Below, in pieces: positions 5,783-8,434 of a DNA stretch of 8,434 nucleotides (position 1 is the first letter of the stretch; the number at the start of each line of letters is the position of its first letter). The translations under genes and the position numbers were made by a program. The stretch spans positions 1-8,434 of the forward strand of contig JAANWY010000003.1 of the NCBI GenBank assembly GCA_018263655.1, written 5' to 3'. The notes beneath the pieces were generated by a model, which saw nothing but the letters and a program-made list of their open reading frames with translations, had not been told where the DNA came from and ran no database searches. The DNA comes from Anaerolineales bacterium. Lineage in GTDB: Bacteria; Chloroflexota; Anaerolineae; Epilineales; JAANWY01.

Positions 5783-6628
5783 ATGCGGGAAAAATCGATA
5801 CCAATAGCTGGCAGAGTCGTGTTGGTGATCGCCATTATCTGCATGTTGTTGTGGGTCCTATTCCCCTTTTACTGGGCTTTCCTCAATTCTATCAAGAAGC
5901 CGGCCGAGACGTTTGAGCCGACGTGGGTTCCATTCTTGCAATTCCAACCGACGTTGGAACACTGGCGTAGCGAGTTAGCCATTCCTGAAACTCGACGCGC
6001 GCTCCTCAACAGCACCATCATCTCCATCGGTGCAGCCACACTGGCCGTCGTCTTGGGTACCTTGGCGGCCTACGCCCTGGCGCGCTTCCAGTTCAACAGG
6101 CCACAGAACGGAACGCTTACGACTTGGTTCCTCTCGCAGCGCGTGTTGCCGCCGGTGGTTTTCGTCATCCCGTTCTTCCTGCTGATGCGCCAGCTCAAGC
6201 TCCTGGACTCAGTCTGGTCACTCGTCTTGCTTAATGCCACGTTCACACTGCCATTTCCGGTGATCATCCTCTCCCAGATGTTCCGCGAGTTGCCGAAGGA
6301 GCTAGAAGAAGCAGCCTTGGTCGACGGCGCGACCCGTTTCCAGTCATTCTTCAGGGTTGCTCTCCCGCTGGTGGTTCCGGGGTTGGTCGCCACGTGGATC
6401 ATCTGCATGGCTTTCAGTTGGAACGAGTTTCTCTTTGCCTTGACCCTTACTAGCCAATCGGCCATCCCGATGCCCGTGATCATCGCTGGTGCCGAACATA
6501 CCCGCGGCGTGCAATTCTGGTATGTCGGTGTGCGTGTCCTGTTGACTATGCTTCCGCCGGTAATTCTGGCCCTGCTGGCACAGCGCTACATCGTCCGCGG
6601 CCTCACTCTGGGCGCCGTCAAGGGCTAG
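5783..6628 (+). CDS. CUT1 sugar ABC transporter permease, MalG/UgpE/LacG type
   Basis: This 281-residue inner-membrane permease is the second half of the CUT1 channel. The first helix lies near 11-34 and is followed by a periplasmic segment (PTLEHWRSEL, 56-65), typical of MalG-type proteins. LLNSTIISIGAATLAVVLGTLAAYALARF (74-102) is the conserved helix pair. The EAA loop is EEAALVDGATRFQSFFRVALP (175-195). The C-terminus QRYIVRGLTLGAVKG matches the usual end of the family. ATG 5783 is preceded by GAGAGG (5771-5776), directly after the TGA of the MalF-type gene, with a 10-bp gap. No CUT1 ATPase gene follows. The kinase starts 4 bp later, so translational coupling is likely and ATP hydrolysis must come from an ATPase encoded elsewhere. 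Confidence 0.95.
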   Translation: MREKSIPIAGRVVLVIAIICMLLWVLFPFYWAFLNSIKKPAETFEPTWVPFLQFQPTLEHWRSELAIPETRRALLNSTIISIGAATLAVVLGTLAAYALARFQFNRPQNGTLTTWFLSQRVLPPVVFVIPFFLLMRQLKLLDSVWSLVLLNATFTLPFPVIILSQMFRELPKELEEAALVDGATRFQSFFRVALPLVVPGLVATWIICMAFSWNEFLFALTLTSQSAIPMPVIIAGAEHTRGVQFWYVGVRVLLTMLPPVILALLAQRYIVRGLTLGAVKG

Positions 6629-6632
6629 GGGG

Positions 6633-8168
6633 ATGGCTAGAGCCGCACCCTTGCTGGTCGGTGTCGACGTCGGTACCACGAATATCAAGGCCATCGTCTT
6701 CGATCCTACTGGACAGACGGTAGCTCGCGCCAGCGTCCCCACGCCCACGCACTATCCCCGGCCGGCGCGGGCGTACTATCGACCGGAGGAACTGTGGCAA
6801 TCGACGGCGCTGGCATTGCGGCAAGCGACCGGCCAACTGGACGATGCCGGCTGCGTCACCGGCATTGCCGTCGCTAGCATGGCCGAAACGGCTATTCCGC
6901 TCGATGCCGGCGGCCGGCCCACCTATGACGCCATCGCCTGGTTCGATCGGCGCACTCAACCCCAGACAGAATGGCTGGACCAGACCATTGGTCGCGACCG
7001 GCTCTTTGCCATCAGCGGACTCGGTCTCCACCCGATCTTCGGACTGTGCAAACTGCTTTGGCTCAAAGAAAATGAGCCAGACGCTTTCCGGCGCACGGCC
7101 CACTGGCTCAATGTGGCAGACTATATTGCGTACCGCCTCTCGGGCGTGCCGGCAACGGACTATTCTCTGGCTTCGCGTATCCTGGCCCTCGATTTGCGCG
7201 AATTGCAGTGGGATGAAGACCTGTTGCGTGAAGTGGGCGTCCCAGCCGACCTGTTTGCTCGGCTGAAGTCGAGTGGCACGCCCTTGGGACCGGTCCGGCC
7301 GGCGGCGTCCGAGATGACGGGGCTACCCACCGGCACGCAAGTTGCGGTCGGCGGCCACGATCACGTCTGTGGCGCCCTCGCCGCCGGCGTCACCGAACCC
7401 GGTACGATGCTGAACTCCATGGGTACCGCCGAGGCTATCTTCTTGCCCCTGGAGCGCCCGCTGACCGATCCTGAGGTTGGCCGGCAAGGCTATACGCAGG
7501 GGGTCCACGTTTTTCCTGGTCACTACTACGTCTTCGGCGGATTGTACACTTCCGGCGCCAGTGTGGATTGGTTTCGGGACGTGATGGGCAGCGAGTTGGG
7601 CTATGACACGCTGGTTGCCGAAGCGGAGGAGGCGCCGCCTGGCAGCCTGGGAGCCTTCTTCCTGCCCCATCTACGACTGGCCAATCCGCCCTACGATGAT
7701 CCAAAGGCACGTGGCGCCTTCATCGGCTTGTCCACTGACATCAAGCGTGGCGCCCTTTTCCGATCATTGCTGGAAGGACTGGCTTTCGAGTCTCGGAACT
7801 CACTAGAATCTCTGTTGTCGCACGCCGGCGTCTCGCTGCGCAATGTCTACGCCATTGGCGGCGGTACCCGCAACGAGCTGTTGATGCGCATCAAGGCCAC
7901 CGTACTGAATTACACCATCACGGTGGCCGGCGTGGAAGAGGCCACAGCGCTGGGAGCCGCTATCCTGGGCGGCGTGGGGGCCGGCGTCTATGACGACATA
8001 CCCTTTGCTGTCAACCAACTCCGCTACACGCAAGCCGACATCGAGCCGGCCGCCGATCAGGTGGCAGCATACGGCGCCTATTTCCGCGAGGTTTACCAAC
8101 CACTTTACCCCACTCTGCGCTCTCTGCACCATACCATACACCGATTACAGAATGAAGCACAACCTTGA
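6633..8168 (+). CDS. FGGY-family carbohydrate kinase (xylulokinase-like)
   Basis: This 511-residue cytoplasmic kinase transfers phosphate from ATP to a sugar or polyol. Motifs seen are the N-terminal phosphate loop GVDVGTTNIKAIVFD (from residue 10, with Asp12), AWFDRRTQPQTEWL in the substrate domain, GGHDHVCGA with probable catalytic base Asp243, and the C-terminal nucleotide-binding motifs IGGGTRNELL (408-417) and TALGAAILGG (438-447). Length and layout fit complete FGGY kinases of about 480-520 residues. ATG 6633 is 4 bp after the MalG-type stop, with a weak G-rich stretch as ribosome binding site, suggesting translational coupling. Xylulose, ribulose, fuculose, rhamnulose or an unlisted ketose could be the substrate. 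Association with a class I aldolase favours a product that is cleaved rather than passed straight to the pentose phosphate pathway. Confidence 0.94.
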   Translation: MARAAPLLVGVDVGTTNIKAIVFDPTGQTVARASVPTPTHYPRPARAYYRPEELWQSTALALRQATGQLDDAGCVTGIAVASMAETAIPLDAGGRPTYDAIAWFDRRTQPQTEWLDQTIGRDRLFAISGLGLHPIFGLCKLLWLKENEPDAFRRTAHWLNVADYIAYRLSGVPATDYSLASRILALDLRELQWDEDLLREVGVPADLFARLKSSGTPLGPVRPAASEMTGLPTGTQVAVGGHDHVCGALAAGVTEPGTMLNSMGTAEAIFLPLERPLTDPEVGRQGYTQGVHVFPGHYYVFGGLYTSGASVDWFRDVMGSELGYDTLVAEAEEAPPGSLGAFFLPHLRLANPPYDDPKARGAFIGLSTDIKRGALFRSLLEGLAFESRNSLESLLSHAGVSLRNVYAIGGGTRNELLMRIKATVLNYTITVAGVEEATALGAAILGGVGAGVYDDIPFAVNQLRYTQADIEPAADQVAAYGAYFREVYQPLYPTLRSLHHTIHRLQNEAQP

Positions 8169-8203
8169 AAAGCTAGTGGCAAATCAATTGAGTGAATTCA
8201 AGC

Positions 8204-8232
8204 TTGCTATAGCCACAGCGCGCAGGTATAAT
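8204..8232 (+). promoter_or_regulatory. Probable sigma-70 promoter for the Uma2-family gene
   Basis: A perfect TATAAT (8227-8232) lies 17 bp downstream of TTGCTA (8204-8209), which matches four of six -35 bases. It is about 40 bp upstream of the next ATG. This implies transcription independent of the kinase operon, although no terminator is visible after the kinase gene. Confidence 0.6.
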
Positions 8233-8270
8233 TTTACTGAGAGTTGAGCATTTGACTGGAGAGTGTATTT

Positions 8271-8434
8271 ATGGTTATCCAAGCACCTGTAGCAGAGACT
8301 GAAATCGTCTACCCCGAAAGTGACGGACAGCCCATGGCCGACAACACCAAGCAGTTCCGCTGGATCGTCACCATCAAGGAGGGATTGGACGCGCTGCTCC
8401 CGGATGCGTTTGTGGCGGGCGATCTGTTGTGGTA
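8271..8434 (+). CDS. Uma2-family endonuclease-like protein, N-terminal part (cut by window end)
   Basis: An open frame from ATG 8271 runs off the right edge, giving 54 residues that start MVIQAPVAETEIVYPESDG. GGAGAG (8258-8263) sits 7 bases upstream. The stretch YPESDGQPMADNTKQFRWIV followed by VAGDLLWY is characteristic of the Uma2 (formerly DUF820) family. These proteins carry a PD-(D/E)XK-type nuclease fold and are greatly expanded in Chloroflexota and cyanobacteria. The catalytic residues lie further C-terminal and are not in the window. Its biological role is poorly known in the family, and it is probably unrelated to the sugar operon. Confidence 0.85.
   Translation, partial: MVIQAPVAETEIVYPESDGQPMADNTKQFRWIVTIKEGLDALLPDAFVAGDLLW

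Noticed and set aside
8164..8202. CTTGAA/TTCAAG inverted repeat after the kinase gene as a terminator
   Set aside because: The stem is 6 bp and AT-rich with a 27-nt loop and no T-run, so it is unlikely to terminate transcription.
1..8434. CRISPR array, tRNA, rRNA, insertion sequence or phage genes
   Set aside because: No regularly spaced repeats, RNA gene signatures, transposase motifs or terminal inverted repeats were seen. The only sizeable inverted repeats are those reported.

Overview
The window looks like bacterial DNA from a GC-rich member of the Chloroflexota (Anaerolineae/Caldilineae-like). The clues are a solute-binding lipoprotein with a long Pro/Thr/Glu linker, side-by-side CUT2 and CUT1 sugar ABC transporter genes, a DhnA-type class I aldolase with an FGGY kinase, and the start of a Uma2-family nuclease gene. 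The taxonomic call is an inference from gene content. All genes lie on the + strand.

Layout. Bases 1-28 are almost certainly not genomic. They match the end of the Illumina TruSeq Read 2 adapter with one substitution and one deletion, so the window begins at a contig end. Next come a 5'-truncated CUT2 sugar ATPase (to 699) and its permease (720-1793). A 354-bp gap (1794-2147) carries a textbook sigma-70 promoter (TTGACA-17-TATAAT), a perfect 14-bp palindrome and a LacI-family-type operator. It leads into a second gene cluster: class I aldolase (2148-2927), CUT1 solute-binding lipoprotein (3087-4751), a 13-bp intercistronic stem-loop, MalF-type permease (TTG start, 4840-5772), MalG-type permease (5783-6628) and an FGGY sugar kinase (6633-8168). 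A separate promoter then precedes a Uma2-family gene that runs off the right edge.

How it fits together. The second cluster reads as an uptake-and-breakdown operon. The lipoprotein captures a carbohydrate, the two permeases import it, the FGGY kinase phosphorylates the sugar (probably a ketose or polyol) and the Schiff-base aldolase cleaves the phosphorylated product. No ATPase is encoded with the CUT1 genes, so a shared MsmX/UgpC-type ATPase elsewhere is implied. The CUT2 pair upstream may serve the same or a related sugar. Its binding protein would lie beyond the left edge. The substrate cannot be named from the sequence.

The two most striking observations are sequence-structural. One is the adapter remnant at the left end. 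The other is a perfect 20-nt inverted repeat (arms 4936-4955 and 4999-5018) inside the MalF-type gene. Its second arm replaces normally conserved residues after the first membrane helix with the reverse complement of the first arm. This looks like a template-switch event, either a real mutation or an amplification/assembly artefact.
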